A stretch of 64,000 bases of DNA from Lutibacter sp. A64 (GCF_022429565.1 NZ_CP092487.1:584001-648000); one strand, 5' to 3'; numbered from the stretch's first letter, positions 37,097 to 46,784 are shown. Notes: generated by a model not told the origin, from the letters alone. Program-made: numbers and translations.

Positions 37097-38827
37097 ATGA
37101 AACATTTATATATAAAAATAGTTTTCTTATTAGCGGTGATATTTACTATTGGCGCTTGTGAAGAAGAGGATAATTTACAGTCTGAAGGACAATGGGAGCT
37201 TTCTACACCTTCAATAGTATCTCCTCAAAATGATGATAAAATTGTATTGGATGAAAACACTACAAATGAATTAATAACATTTACTTGGACACAGGCAACC
37301 TCGTCAGCAGGTTACGGAGTTTTTTATTCCGTGGTGATAGTAGATGGAGATAATCCAGACTATAACAATCCTATTATGGAAATTAAAGCTGAAAATGGTG
37401 GGAAAGATCTTTCAGCAACGGTATCGTATGGTAATTTAGATACTGCTTTATCTTTAGCGGGGTACGCAGCAAATACCAATGTAAATTTAACTTGGGCTGC
37501 TGTAGCACAAAGTTTGAGTAAACAAGAAATGAATACCAGTACTTTAATTGTAACTCGTTTTGAAAACGAAATTATTCCAACACAATTATTTTTATCGGGT
37601 ACAGCAACAGAAAATGGTGATGATTTATCAAGTGCAATTCCATTGCGAAGATTGAATAATGCAGAAGGAAATTCTTCAAATAATTATGAAATTTACACAA
37701 GTTTAACCGCGGGAAATACCTTTATGTTTTACAGTGAACAATCGTTACCTGCTCATAAATATGGAGGCTTTGAAGGAAACCTTGTGAAAAATGGAGATCC
37801 AATAAGTGTTGCTGAAGATGGTCAATATAGAATATCTGTAGACTTGGATAACAATACTTATTCTTTATTGAAAATTGATAGATGGAGTGTTGTTGGTAGT
37901 CCAATAATTAACAATTGGGGAGGTGATGAGCCCCTAGAGTATATTGGTGGAGGTGTATGGCAAGCTGCAATAGAATTTGTGGATACTGGTGGATTTTTAT
38001 TTAGAGCAAATGGAGATTGGAGTTACTTATTGAAACGTGTTGTAGGTACTACCAATGAAGTGATTATGGAATCAGAAGCGAGTAGCCAAGGTTTATCTTA
38101 TGAAGATATTCCTTCCGAAGAAAAAGGGACAATGATTGTAACGTTAGATTTATCATCAAATGCATATACCTATAGTATTGAAAAAGATCCAAATGCCGCA
38201 GAGCCAATTGAAACACCAGAAACATTATTCTTGTTTGTTAATAATACCATGATTGAAGAGCTCACTAAAGATGGTGATGTTTTTAAAACAACTAATTATT
38301 TAGCATTGCAAACAAGTGATGTTGTAACTTTAAATTCAGCATCTGATGGTTCAGGAAATGGATATACTATTTATTCTAGTATTGGAGCAACAGATACTCC
38401 TAATGATACTAAAGTAACTGTAAATGCAAATATAAGTGCTGGTAGTGATGGAATTGCAGTTGAAAGAGATCAAGCTTATGCATTTAGTATTGATTTTTCA
38501 AATGCTAAATTATCTTGGAGTTATTACAATATTACATTGTATCAATGGGATGAAATAAATCAAAAATGGGATGATAGAGACGAATATTTAATGACCTATG
38601 TTCACCCATATAAATTTACGACTTCAGCAAGCCTAAAAGCTAATTTTGATATGAAATTCTTCTCTCCTTGGGATAATGATTTTGGAGCAGATGACCCAAG
38701 TGCATTAAGTGGATCAATGACAAATCACGGTGGTTCTAATTTTAGAAACATAATTACAGATGGTACATACAATGTTTCAATTGAAATTTCAAATGACTAT
38801 TTGACTGGAACATATAGTTTTGAATAA
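37097..38827 (+). CDS. SusE/SusF-like surface glycan-binding lipoprotein
   Basis: 576 residues with lipobox TIGAC then EEEDNLQ. An N-terminal SusE-type Ig-like domain (about 35-150: LSTPSIVSPQNDDKIVLDE, ITFTWTQA) is followed by SusF/CBM-like beta modules with repeated aromatic patterns such as RWSVVGSPIINNWGGDEPLEY and GGVWQAAIEFVDTGGFLFRANGDWSY. The middle pattern (W-x-V-V-G, then FRANGDW) is the starch-binding-like module of SusE/F proteins. It would hold glycan at the surface for the SusCD pair. A hairpin follows before the glycosidases. Confidence 0.88.
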   Translation: MKHLYIKIVFLLAVIFTIGACEEEDNLQSEGQWELSTPSIVSPQNDDKIVLDENTTNELITFTWTQATSSAGYGVFYSVVIVDGDNPDYNNPIMEIKAENGGKDLSATVSYGNLDTALSLAGYAANTNVNLTWAAVAQSLSKQEMNTSTLIVTRFENEIIPTQLFLSGTATENGDDLSSAIPLRRLNNAEGNSSNNYEIYTSLTAGNTFMFYSEQSLPAHKYGGFEGNLVKNGDPISVAEDGQYRISVDLDNNTYSLLKIDRWSVVGSPIINNWGGDEPLEYIGGGVWQAAIEFVDTGGFLFRANGDWSYLLKRVVGTTNEVIMESEASSQGLSYEDIPSEEKGTMIVTLDLSSNAYTYSIEKDPNAAEPIETPETLFLFVNNTMIEELTKDGDVFKTTNYLALQTSDVVTLNSASDGSGNGYTIYSSIGATDTPNDTKVTVNANISAGSDGIAVERDQAYAFSIDFSNAKLSWSYYNITLYQWDEINQKWDDRDEYLMTYVHPYKFTTSASLKANFDMKFFSPWDNDFGADDPSALSGSMTNHGGSNFRNIITDGTYNVSIEISNDYLTGTYSFE

Positions 38828-38838
38828 TAATTAACACA

Positions 38839-38864
38839 AAACCAGCAGTATTCGCTGCTGGTTT
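38839..38864 (+). terminator. Hairpin between SusE/F-like and first GH30 genes
   Basis: AAACCAGCAG (38839-38848) pairs with CTGCTGGTTT (38855-38864) around a 6-nt loop, then AAATTTTAAAAT. The T-tract is poor, so it is probably an attenuator or mRNA-stability hairpin that lets the glycosidases be made at a lower level than SusCDE. Confidence 0.65.
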
Positions 38865-38876
38865 AAATTTTAAAAT

Positions 38877-40331
38877 ATGAAAAATAAATTTATTAAACTG
38901 ATAAAAGTTCTCATTATTGTTATTGCTTGTATTGGAATTCAAGTAGGGTGTCAGAGCTGCCAAAAGGAAAATAATGAAACTCATATACCGCCTCCAGTAA
39001 TAGAGCCTATAAATGTAGAATTTTACCTAACAAAAGCAGATCAATCTATTTTGTTTACAAAACAGTCCTCTGGAATTTCAGCATATAATGAAAATAGTTA
39101 TGCAACTATTAACGTTACGCCTTCAATTGAATACCAAGAAATAGATGGTTTTGGATATACTTTAACGGGAGGTAGCGCATTGCATATTAATAATATGTCA
39201 TCATCAACAAGAGCAAATTTATTAAATGAACTCTTTAGATATGATGAAAATAATATTGGTGTAAGTTATTTAAGAATAAGTATTGGTGCTTCAGACTTAG
39301 ATGCGGCTCCTTTTTCATACAATGATTTACCTGCTGGTGAAACCGATATTGAAATGGCTAAATTTTCTATTAATGAAGATCGAAAAAATTTAATACCTGT
39401 TTTAAAGGAAATTTTAACGATTAACCCTACTATTAAAATTATGGGCTCACCTTGGTCTCCTCCAACTTGGATGAAAACCAATCAAAATTCAAAAGGAGGT
39501 AGTTTAAAACCTGAATATTATGATGCTTATGCAACTTATTTTGTAAAATATATTCAAGCAATGGCAGCTGAAGGTATTGCCATAGATGCTATAACTGTTC
39601 AAAATGAACCTTTACATCCTGGTAATAATCCAAGCCTTTTAATGGAGGCTGTTGATCAAGCAGATTTTATAAAAAATCACTTAGGACCTACTTTTGAAAC
39701 AGCAGGGATTACCACTAAAATAATAATTTACGATCATAATGCTGATAGAACCGATTATCCTATTTCTATTTTAAATGATATAGATGCTAAAAAATATATT
39801 GATGGTTCAGCTTTTCATTTATACGGAGGAAATATTAGCGATTTAAGTAAAGTTCAAACTGCACACCCTGATAAAAACCTATATTTTACAGAACAATGGG
39901 TAGGCGCAAATGAGAATTTTGAAGACAATTTAAAATGGCACACTAGAGAACTAATTATTGGTGCTACACGAAATTGGTGTAAAACAGTGTTAGAGTGGAA
40001 TTTGGCAGCTGACTCAAATTTAGAGCCGCATACCGATGGAGGATGTACAGAGTGTTTAGGAGCTTTAACCATAGATGGAAATACAGTGACTAAAAATGTG
40101 GCATACTATATTATTGCGCACGCATCTAAATTTGTTAGACCTGGATCTATTAGAATAAATTCAAACTACATTTCTGAATTGCCAAATGTAGCTTTTAAAA
40201 CACCTAATGGAGAAATTGTTGTAATTGTATTAAACAATACAGGTGTACAAAAAACTTTTAATATAAATGCGGAAGATGAAGCCATAACAACCACATTAGA
40301 CGCCGGTTCAGTTGGAACCTATATCTGGTAA
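38877..40331 (+). CDS. GH30-family glycosidase lipoprotein (first copy)
   Basis: 484 residues with lipobox GIQVGC. The GH30 (beta/alpha)8 barrel is clear: IDGFGYTLTGGSA, SYLRISIGASDLDAAPFSY, IMGSPWSPPTWMKTN, the acid/base Glu244 in ITVQNEPLHPGN, and the nucleophile Glu339 in NLYFTEQWVG. A C-terminal beta-sandwich carries VVIVLNNTG. Both catalytic residues are present. GH30 members in SusCD loci most often attack beta-1,6-glucans (GH30_3) or glucosylceramide-like beta-glucosides. The second copy follows after 21 nt and differs in sequence, suggesting division of labour. Confidence 0.92.
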   Translation: MKNKFIKLIKVLIIVIACIGIQVGCQSCQKENNETHIPPPVIEPINVEFYLTKADQSILFTKQSSGISAYNENSYATINVTPSIEYQEIDGFGYTLTGGSALHINNMSSSTRANLLNELFRYDENNIGVSYLRISIGASDLDAAPFSYNDLPAGETDIEMAKFSINEDRKNLIPVLKEILTINPTIKIMGSPWSPPTWMKTNQNSKGGSLKPEYYDAYATYFVKYIQAMAAEGIAIDAITVQNEPLHPGNNPSLLMEAVDQADFIKNHLGPTFETAGITTKIIIYDHNADRTDYPISILNDIDAKKYIDGSAFHLYGGNISDLSKVQTAHPDKNLYFTEQWVGANENFEDNLKWHTRELIIGATRNWCKTVLEWNLAADSNLEPHTDGGCTECLGALTIDGNTVTKNVAYYIIAHASKFVRPGSIRINSNYISELPNVAFKTPNGEIVVIVLNNTGVQKTFNINAEDEAITTTLDAGSVGTYIW

Positions 40332-40352
40332 TAATTTATAAAACTAAATAAA

Positions 40353-41831
40353 ATGACCTATAAATATTTAATACTCTTTTTCGCAGTAGTTACAATTGCT
40401 TCTTGTTCAAAAAAAACCGTAAAAGAAACAGCAGTAAATAATGCGCCTATAATAGAAGAAACCCCTTTATTAAAAGATGAAGTTGAAGTATTTTCAACAG
40501 TTAAAGATAGTGACTTAAAGCTAACTTTAACAGGGAACTATAAATTTGAAGCTGCTATTCAACCTTTAGAAACTGAAGTTGCAATTTTTGTAAATCCAGA
40601 AAAAACCTTTCAAACAATGTTAGGTATAGGAGGGGCAATTACAGATGCTTCAGCGGTTGTTTTTTCAAAATTAGCAAAAGATAAACAAGAGGAATTTATT
40701 CAAGCATATTATAGTGATGAAGGAATTGGATATACTATTATAAGAACCAGCATTCATAGCTCTGATTTTAGTCCTGAAAGCTTTACTTATATTGAAGAAG
40801 GAGATGCTGAATTAATAACTTTTTCAATTGAAAGAGATAAACAATTTAGAATTCCTTTGATAAAAAAAGCAATTAATGTTATAGGTAATGATGTTGTTTT
40901 TTACGCTTCACCTTGGAGTCCTCCTCCTTTTATGAAAGGGCGAAAAGATATGTTACAAGGAGGTAAATTACTTCCTGAATTTCAACAATCTTGGGCAAAT
41001 TATTATACAAAATTCATAAAAGCATATGAAGCTGAAGGAATCCCAGTTTGGGGTGTAACTATTCAAAATGAACCAATGGCTGTTCAACGTTGGGAATCTT
41101 GTATTTACACCGCAGAAGAAGAACGTGATTTTTTAAAAAATTATTTAGGACCTACTTTTGAAAGAGAGGGTTATGGAGATAAAAACATTGTAGTTTGGGA
41201 TCATAATCGCGATTTAATTTCTCATAGAGCTAATGTTATTTTTGATGATCCAGAAGCTGCTAAATATGCTTGGGGAATTGGGTTTCATTGGTATGAAACT
41301 TGGACTGGAGCGGAACCAAATTACAAGAATTTGCAAAACATTAATGATTCTTTTCCTACTAAAAATTTATTGTTTACAGAAGGGTGTCAAGAAGCTTTTG
41401 ATGCTAATGATTACCAACGTTGGTCTAATGCAGAACGCTATGGAAATTCTATGATTAACGATTTTAATAATGGAACTGTAGGTTGGACAGATTGGAATGT
41501 TTTATTAGATGAAACTGGAGGTCCAAATCACGTTCAAAATTTTTGTTTTGCACCAATTCACGCCGATACACAAACAGGGGAATTAATTTATACACCTTCA
41601 TATTATTATATTGGTCATTTTTCAAAATTTATTAAACCTGGGGCAAAAAGAGTGAGTACAACTTCAAGTAGAAGTACTTTAGAAAGTACTACTTTTTTAA
41701 ATGAAAATGGAACAATGGCAACAGTAGTTATGAATAGAACAGCAAATGAAATTTTATATAAATTAATTGTTAATGAAAAGGAAGTTTCTTTAAAAATTCC
41801 AGCTCATGCGATGCAAACAATTACTTATTAA
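40353..41831 (+). CDS. GH30-family glycosidase lipoprotein (second copy)
   Basis: 492 residues with lipobox TIASC. GH30 markers are LGIGGAITDASAVVFSKL, GYTIIRTSIHSSDFSPESF, YASPWSPPPFMKG, acid/base Glu240 in VTIQNEPMAVQRWESC and nucleophile Glu343 in NLLFTEGCQE, plus a C-terminal beta domain (ATVVMNRTANE). It is closer to glucosylceramidase/beta-1,6-glucanase types than the first copy (GGPNHVQNFCFAPIHAD loop). It is the last intact gene of the PUL; immediately downstream is only a symporter relic and a terminator. Confidence 0.92.
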   Translation: MTYKYLILFFAVVTIASCSKKTVKETAVNNAPIIEETPLLKDEVEVFSTVKDSDLKLTLTGNYKFEAAIQPLETEVAIFVNPEKTFQTMLGIGGAITDASAVVFSKLAKDKQEEFIQAYYSDEGIGYTIIRTSIHSSDFSPESFTYIEEGDAELITFSIERDKQFRIPLIKKAINVIGNDVVFYASPWSPPPFMKGRKDMLQGGKLLPEFQQSWANYYTKFIKAYEAEGIPVWGVTIQNEPMAVQRWESCIYTAEEERDFLKNYLGPTFEREGYGDKNIVVWDHNRDLISHRANVIFDDPEAAKYAWGIGFHWYETWTGAEPNYKNLQNINDSFPTKNLLFTEGCQEAFDANDYQRWSNAERYGNSMINDFNNGTVGWTDWNVLLDETGGPNHVQNFCFAPIHADTQTGELIYTPSYYYIGHFSKFIKPGAKRVSTTSSRSTLESTTFLNENGTMATVVMNRTANEILYKLIVNEKEVSLKIPAHAMQTITY

Positions 41832-41846
41832 ATAACATAAGTCTAT

Positions 41847-42005
41847 GATAATACATCTCTAGTTCTAGGATTACCTCATTTTATAGTTTATGCAGTATTA
41901 ATATAAGGCATAGACTTATGGGGTTCTCAATATAAAAAAGGTTATGAGAAAAATGTTGAAGATTATTTTTTGGTAAGTAAAAGTTTACATTGGGATAGGA
42001 TTTAA
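41847..42005 (+). pseudogene. N-terminal relic of a sodium/solute symporter (SSS family)
   Basis: Read in one frame, the DNA after the last GH30 gene gives HFIVYAVLI, a TAA at 41904-41906, then GIDLWGSQYKKGYEKNVEDY and FLVSKSLHW, then a TAA at 42003-42005. SGLT-type symporters begin with a first membrane helix (...FVxYAxLILGxGLW), then KKG..KNxEDYFLASKSLPWWAIG. The match is specific, but the rest of the roughly 500-codon gene is gone and the start region is scrambled. A 12-bp inverted repeat (CATAAGTCTATG at 41836-41847, CATAGACTTATG at 41909-41920) spans part of it. Confidence 0.8.
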
Positions 42006-42069
42006 TAATATTATCAACAATTAAAAAGAATAAAACCCAATAACAATAGTAACCATTACATAAAGTACT

Positions 42070-42100
42070 AAAAACCCCTTTTTAAGGGGGGGTGTTTTTA
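42070..42100 (+). terminator. Terminator at the end of the PUL
   Basis: AAAACCCCTT pairs with AAGGGG around TTT, followed by GGGTGTTTTTAT. It lies after the symporter relic and probably once ended that gene's transcript. Confidence 0.65.
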
Positions 42101-42130
42101 TAAAATTAATTATTTTTTACAACTAATTAA

Positions 42131-42600
42131 ATGACAAACTAAATTAATAGCGTACCGTCATTGCGGGATGGAGCGTAAAGAAAATGTTCAGTGAACATTT
42201 TCTTAACCCTCCATCCTCTTTGGCTTTCTCCCGTTGCTTCACTTCTTTAGATTGCTACTTAAATTCTCATAGGACGTTTTTAAATTCGTCATTGCGAGTG
42301 AAATGCAATGGAACGCGGCAATCTGTTGTTATTTATCTAAATTTTGTTTAATTGTTCAACACGTTGCTTCTGAAAAACTACAAAGTTGATTAAAAACTTC
42401 ATCAAAATTATAACTATTATTCAAAAGATTGTCGCGGTTGTACCTTCCTCGCAATGACGTTAGTCTTTAAACTTTTCAACTAATTCCTAGGTTGCTTCAT
42501 AAGATCCTGAAATCGAGTTCAGGATAACGTTGCGTTCAAACTTTCAACTTTCCAACTCTAAAAAAGCTTCGACTTTGCTTAGTAGCTGTTAGGAATGACA
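42131..42600. repeat. Array of dispersed hairpin repeats after the PUL
   Basis: The 866-nt gap between the second GH30 gene and the esterase contains units of several types: GTCATTGCGGGATGG at 42158, a partial copy of the 'CTTTGGCTT...CTCATAGGACG' unit at 42218-42280, GTCATTGCGAGTG at 42290 with GCAATCTG, TTGTCGCGG...CGCAATGACG at 42429-42460, and TCCTGAA...TTCAGGA near 42507-42523. No ORF with protein-like content is present apart from the symporter relic. Confidence 0.75.
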
Positions 42601-42610
42601 TTACAGCGTA

Positions 42611-42650
42611 AAAAAACCTAACAGGTTTCTAAAACCTGTTAGGTTTAGCA
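42611..42650 (-). terminator. Strong terminator of the esterase gene
   Basis: AAACCTAACAGGTTT (42614-42628) pairs with AAACCTGTTAGGTTT (42632-42646) across a 3-nt loop. On the minus strand it is followed by a T-run, placing it as the terminator for the leftward esterase transcript. Confidence 0.85.
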
Positions 42651-42697
42651 CCTATTTTAATTTTGAAGTATTGTAATTCTAAATTAAATATAAAATA

Positions 42698-43444
42698 TTA
42701 AGTTCTAATAACACCCTCTAAAACAGCCCAAACATTTTTTGCTAATATTTTATGTCCCTCAACGGTTGGATGAATACCGTCTGCTTGGTTTAATTCAGGA
42801 ATGCCACCAACATCTTTCAATAAAAAAGGAATTAAATCCAAGTTGTTTTTTTGAGCCAATTCAGGAAATATGGTTTTGAATTCGTTTGTATATGCTTCAC
42901 CCATATTTGGAGGCAATTGCATACCTGCTAAAATAATTTTAGTTGCTGTATTTTTCTCTAAAACAGCATCTATTATTGCTTGTAAATTTGCTCTTGTTTC
43001 ATTTAAAGGAACACCTCTTAATCCGTCATTTGCCCCTAATTCCAACACAAAAACATCAATTTTCTGATTTAAAACCCAATTTATTCTACCTTTTCCACCA
43101 GCGGTAGTTTCGCCACTAACACCAGAATTAATAACGGTATAGCCCAAAGAAAGTGAATCTATAGTTGTTTGAATTAGCGCAGGGTAGGCATCATTTACAT
43201 CATCCAAACCATAACCAGCAGTTAAGCTATCTCCAAAAATTAAAATAGTTTTTGAAGTGGATTTTTCTGTTGTACTAGCTTCCGTTTTAGCAGGTGTTGT
43301 TTCAACCGATGTTTCTTTTTTAGAAGTTTCAGATTCACAAGAAAGCAATAGTATAAAAAATAAAAAATAACAAAACTTTAAGAAAATCTTATCGCTACTA
43401 GCACTTAAATTAAATCTCAATTGAGTATTTTTCCGTTTCATCAT
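42698..43444 (-). CDS. TesA-like SGNH arylesterase/lysophospholipase lipoprotein
   Basis: 248 residues from the ATG at 43444 (43441 is equally possible). The frame stays open further upstream but that part is antisense to the ABC gene. After a basic start, LFFILLLSC is a lipobox, then a Thr/Lys-rich linker. The SGNH blocks are I (ILIFGDSLTAGYGL, catalytic Ser), II (NSGVSGETTAGG), III (LELGANDGLRG) and V (DGIHPTVEGH, Asp/His). E. coli TesA has the same fold and stands beside ybbA-ybbP, as here. It is an envelope esterase or thioesterase. It ends in a strong hairpin terminator. Confidence 0.9.
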   Translation of the reverse strand: MMKRKNTQLRFNLSASSDKIFLKFCYFLFFILLLSCESETSKKETSVETTPAKTEASTTEKSTSKTILIFGDSLTAGYGLDDVNDAYPALIQTTIDSLSLGYTVINSGVSGETTAGGKGRINWVLNQKIDVFVLELGANDGLRGVPLNETRANLQAIIDAVLEKNTATKIILAGMQLPPNMGEAYTNEFKTIFPELAQKNNLDLIPFLLKDVGGIPELNQADGIHPTVEGHKILAKNVWAVLEGVIRT

Positions 43445-43466
43445 TTTTTTTAGAAGTATAAATATT

Positions 43467-44156
43467 ATGACAAAGATATTAAAGATTAACGAACTAGAGA
43501 AAACATATATAAGTGGTTCAAAAAAATTAACAGTATTAAAAGATATTTCTTTTGAAGTTGAAGCGGGAAGTATTTTTTCTATAGTTGGTCCTTCGGGAAG
43601 CGGCAAAACCACTTTATTAGGTCTATGTGCTGGTTTAGATCATCCAAGTTCTGGTATTATTGAATTGTGTGGACAAAATCTACAAGATTTAGATGAAGAT
43701 GATCGTGCAAAATTACGCAATAAAGAAGTGGGATTTATATTTCAAAATTTTCAACTATTACCAACACTTACAGCATTAGAAAATGTAATTGTTCCGTTAG
43801 AATTACAAGGTGAAAAAAATGCCACCAGGGTAGGAAAGGAGCTGTTGCAAAAAGTGGGGTTAGAAAATAGACTTCATCATTATCCATCGCAATTGTCTGG
43901 TGGAGAGCAACAACGTGTAGCATTGGCGAGAGCTTTTTCAAACAAACCTTCTATTTTATTTGCTGATGAACCTACGGGGAATTTAGATGAAGAAACAGGC
44001 GAAAAAGTTATTCAATTATTGTTTCAATTAAATAAAGAAGCAGGTACAACCTTGGTTATTATAACTCACGATTTAGACTTAGCAAATAGAACGCAACAAA
44101 TAGTACGTTTAAAAGGAGGGAAAATAATGTCGAACGAAAAAACAATGGCAGTTTAA
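43467..44156 (+). CDS. ABC transporter ATP-binding protein (YbbA/LolD-like)
   Basis: 229 residues with Walker A GPSGSGKTTLL, Q-loop, signature LSGGEQQRVALARA, Walker B ILFADEPTGNLDEE and H-loop TLVIITHDLDLA. The MacB/LolD subclass is indicated by FIFQNFQLLPTLTALENVIVPLE. It is divergent from the TesA-like gene (about 22 nt) and overlaps the permease gene by one base (TAATG), so the two are translationally coupled and form one transporter. Confidence 0.93.
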   Translation: MTKILKINELEKTYISGSKKLTVLKDISFEVEAGSIFSIVGPSGSGKTTLLGLCAGLDHPSSGIIELCGQNLQDLDEDDRAKLRNKEVGFIFQNFQLLPTLTALENVIVPLELQGEKNATRVGKELLQKVGLENRLHHYPSQLSGGEQQRVALARAFSNKPSILFADEPTGNLDEETGEKVIQLLFQLNKEAGTTLVIITHDLDLANRTQQIVRLKGGKIMSNEKTMAV

Positions 44157-46696
44157 TGACGAATTCTTCTTCAAAAGCAGCGGTACAATGGCTGTTTAAA
44201 ATGGCTTGGCGCGATGGAAAAGCGAGTATTTCTAGGTTGCTATTATTTATGGCGTCTATTATTTTAGGAATTGCAGCTGTAGTTTCCATTCAATTATTTA
44301 GCGAAAATTTAAAACAAAACATTAAAAATCAGTCGAAAGCTTTAATGGGTGCTGATTTTATTATTGATAGCAGGCAACTTCCATCAAGTAAGGTACAAGC
44401 AATTATAGATTCTTTAAATGTAGCAGCTTCCGAAGTAAATTTTGTTTCAATGGCGGCATTTCCAAAAAATGAAGGCACAAAATTAGTAAAAGTGCGTGCT
44501 ATAGAAGGTAATTTCCCTTTTTATGGAGTCTTAGATACTGAACCTGTAAGTGCTGCTCAAAATTATCAAGAATTGGGTGGCGCATTGGTTGATGCCACAT
44601 TAATGTTGCAATTTAATTTAAAACCTGGGGATTCTATTAAATTAGGAAAGCTAACGTTTCCAATATTAGGCGCGTTAAAATCTGTTCCAGGAAGTACAGC
44701 TGTTTCAGCGTCTGTAGCGCCACCTGTTTTAATTCCTTTTCGTTTTATTGATAAAACAGAACTACTACAGTTAGGAAGTAGAAAAGAGTACCAATATTTT
44801 TTTGTAGCTCCAGAAACAATGGATCTAGAAGCCTTAGATAAAAAAATAGATCCTATTTTAGATGATGAAAACGCAGATTTAGACACACATACAAGTACCA
44901 GTCAACGCTTAGGAAGAAGGTACGATAACGTAGGTAAGTTTTTAAATTTAGCAGCTTTTATAGCACTTTTATTGGGTTGCGTTGGTATTGCTAGTTCCGT
45001 ACATATTTATATTAAAGAAAAATTAAAAAATGTAGCAGTACTAAAATGTATTGGTGCTACTAGAAAACAATCGTTTTTTATCTACTTAATTCAAATTGCA
45101 GGAATTGGACTTGTAGGTGGAATTCTAGGTTCAGTCATTGGAACTGGCTTGCAATACGCTTTTCCATATATTTTACAAGGGTTTTTACCTTTTGATGTGC
45201 AAATTTCAATTTCAGCACAGCCATTAATTATGGGAATTACCTTGGGTATTTTAATGTCCGTTTTATTTGCCTTGTTACCATTATTAGGTACATGGTATGT
45301 TTCTCCGTTGGAAGTATTAAGAGGTACTGATGAAGATTTAGTAAAACCTAGAAAAGCACGATTATTTACATTGGCTGCAATTCTATTGTTTGTCTTTTTA
45401 TTTTCATTTTGGTTGTTAAAAAATGCGCTATTTGGATTGTTTTTTACGGTCGGAATTTTAGTCACATTTTCTATAATGGCGGGTGTTGCAAGTGTATGTA
45501 TGCAATTAATAAAAAAGTACTTTCCTAGTAATTGGGGTTTTACAGAGCGTCAGAGTTTGTTAAATTTATTTCGACCAAATAACCAAACAATGGTATTGAT
45601 TTTAGCCATTGGTTTAGGAACTTTTTTAATAAGCACCTTGTATTTTACAAAAGATATTTTGTTGGCAAAAACATCTATAGAAAACAATGCTGAAAGCGCA
45701 AATATTATTTTGATGGACGTACAAACGGAGCAAAAAGAAGCTGTTGTAAATACTGTAGTTCCGAAGGGTTTAGAAATTATAGATAATATTCCAATTGTAA
45801 CTATGCGCATGCATAAAATTAAAGATAAATTGGTAAATGATATTCGCAAGGATACAACTTTAAGAATGAATCGTTGGATTTTAAATCACGAGTTTAGGGT
45901 AACGTACAGAGATTCTTTATTAGATTCAGAAGAATTGATAGCAGGTACTTGGACGGAATCAATAGTACAAGGAGAACCGATTAAAATTTCAATCTCAGAT
46001 AATATTGCTGAAGATGCCAACTTAGCTATAGGAGATTCAGTGGTTTTTAATGTGCAAGGCGTTCTAATGGAAACGATTATTGGAAGTATTCGGAAAGTAG
46101 ATTGGGGGCGTATGCAACTTAATTTTTCAGTGGTTTTTCCAACGGGTGTTTTAGAAAATGCGCCACAGTTTAACGTGTTAACTACTCATGTGCCTAATGA
46201 AGCTGTTTCAGCAGATTTACAACGCGATTTAGTCCAAAAATTTCCAAATATTTCGGTGTTAGATTTACGTCAGGTTTATTCTATTATTGAAGACATTCTA
46301 TCTAAAATATCATGGATTATTAATTTTATGGCATTTTTTAGCATTCTTACAGGAATTATTGTTTTAATTGGTTCGGTTAGAAATAGTAAATACCAGCGTA
46401 TTAAAGAAAGTGTATTGCTTAGAACTCTAGGGGCAAAAAGTAAGCAAATAGTACGTATTACAGCTTTAGAATATGTGTATTTAGGATTGTTGGGAAGTCT
46501 TGTTGGAATTGTCTTATCCTTAATTAGCAGTCAATTATTGGCAACATTATTATTTAAAGAATCCTTTATGCCTTCAGTCATTCCTTTTTTAATATTTCTT
46601 CCAGGAATTACAGTGTTGGTTTTAATAATTGGCTTGAGTAATATTAGAACAGTTTTAAAAAGTCCTCCCTTAGAAGTATTGAGAAAAGAAGTGTAA
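44156..46696 (+). CDS. FtsX-family ABC permease, YbbP-like
   Basis: 846 residues with two MacB/FtsX repeats: an N-terminal helix (about 25-45), a periplasmic domain, three helices around 255-380, two more at about 405-445, then a second set with periplasmic domain and three helices near the C-terminus (about 720-840). The LRTLGAKSKQIVRITALEY loop and its counterpart LKCIGATRKQSFFIYLIQ are the FtsX coupling motifs. The substrate is unknown; the tesA-ybbA-ybbP neighbourhood suggests lipid or lipoprotein-related export. The start overlaps the ATPase stop. Confidence 0.9.
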   Translation: MTNSSSKAAVQWLFKMAWRDGKASISRLLLFMASIILGIAAVVSIQLFSENLKQNIKNQSKALMGADFIIDSRQLPSSKVQAIIDSLNVAASEVNFVSMAAFPKNEGTKLVKVRAIEGNFPFYGVLDTEPVSAAQNYQELGGALVDATLMLQFNLKPGDSIKLGKLTFPILGALKSVPGSTAVSASVAPPVLIPFRFIDKTELLQLGSRKEYQYFFVAPETMDLEALDKKIDPILDDENADLDTHTSTSQRLGRRYDNVGKFLNLAAFIALLLGCVGIASSVHIYIKEKLKNVAVLKCIGATRKQSFFIYLIQIAGIGLVGGILGSVIGTGLQYAFPYILQGFLPFDVQISISAQPLIMGITLGILMSVLFALLPLLGTWYVSPLEVLRGTDEDLVKPRKARLFTLAAILLFVFLFSFWLLKNALFGLFFTVGILVTFSIMAGVASVCMQLIKKYFPSNWGFTERQSLLNLFRPNNQTMVLILAIGLGTFLISTLYFTKDILLAKTSIENNAESANIILMDVQTEQKEAVVNTVVPKGLEIIDNIPIVTMRMHKIKDKLVNDIRKDTTLRMNRWILNHEFRVTYRDSLLDSEELIAGTWTESIVQGEPIKISISDNIAEDANLAIGDSVVFNVQGVLMETIIGSIRKVDWGRMQLNFSVVFPTGVLENAPQFNVLTTHVPNEAVSADLQRDLVQKFPNISVLDLRQVYSIIEDILSKISWIINFMAFFSILTGIIVLIGSVRNSKYQRIKESVLLRTLGAKSKQIVRITALEYVYLGLLGSLVGIVLSLISSQLLATLLFKESFMPSVIPFLIFLPGITVLVLIIGLSNIRTVLKSPPLEVLRKEV

Positions 46697-46776
46697 AGTA
46701 GTAGGTTTAATTGTTAGGTTGTTGAGCTAAGTCCTTCTTTTTAAGATTGGTTTATTTCGGTTTTTCATCTTGTTTG

Positions 46777-46784
46777 TAATTTTA
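46777..46784 (+). promoter_or_regulatory. Possible -7 box for the aspartate dehydrogenase gene
   Basis: TAATTTTA is one base from TAnnTTTG, 35 nt before the ATG at 46819. Weak. Confidence 0.35.

Noticed and set aside
43445..43612. N-terminal extension of the TesA-like ORF
   Set aside because: It is antisense to the start of the ABC ATPase gene, and the lipoprotein signal follows the MMKRK start at 43444/43441.
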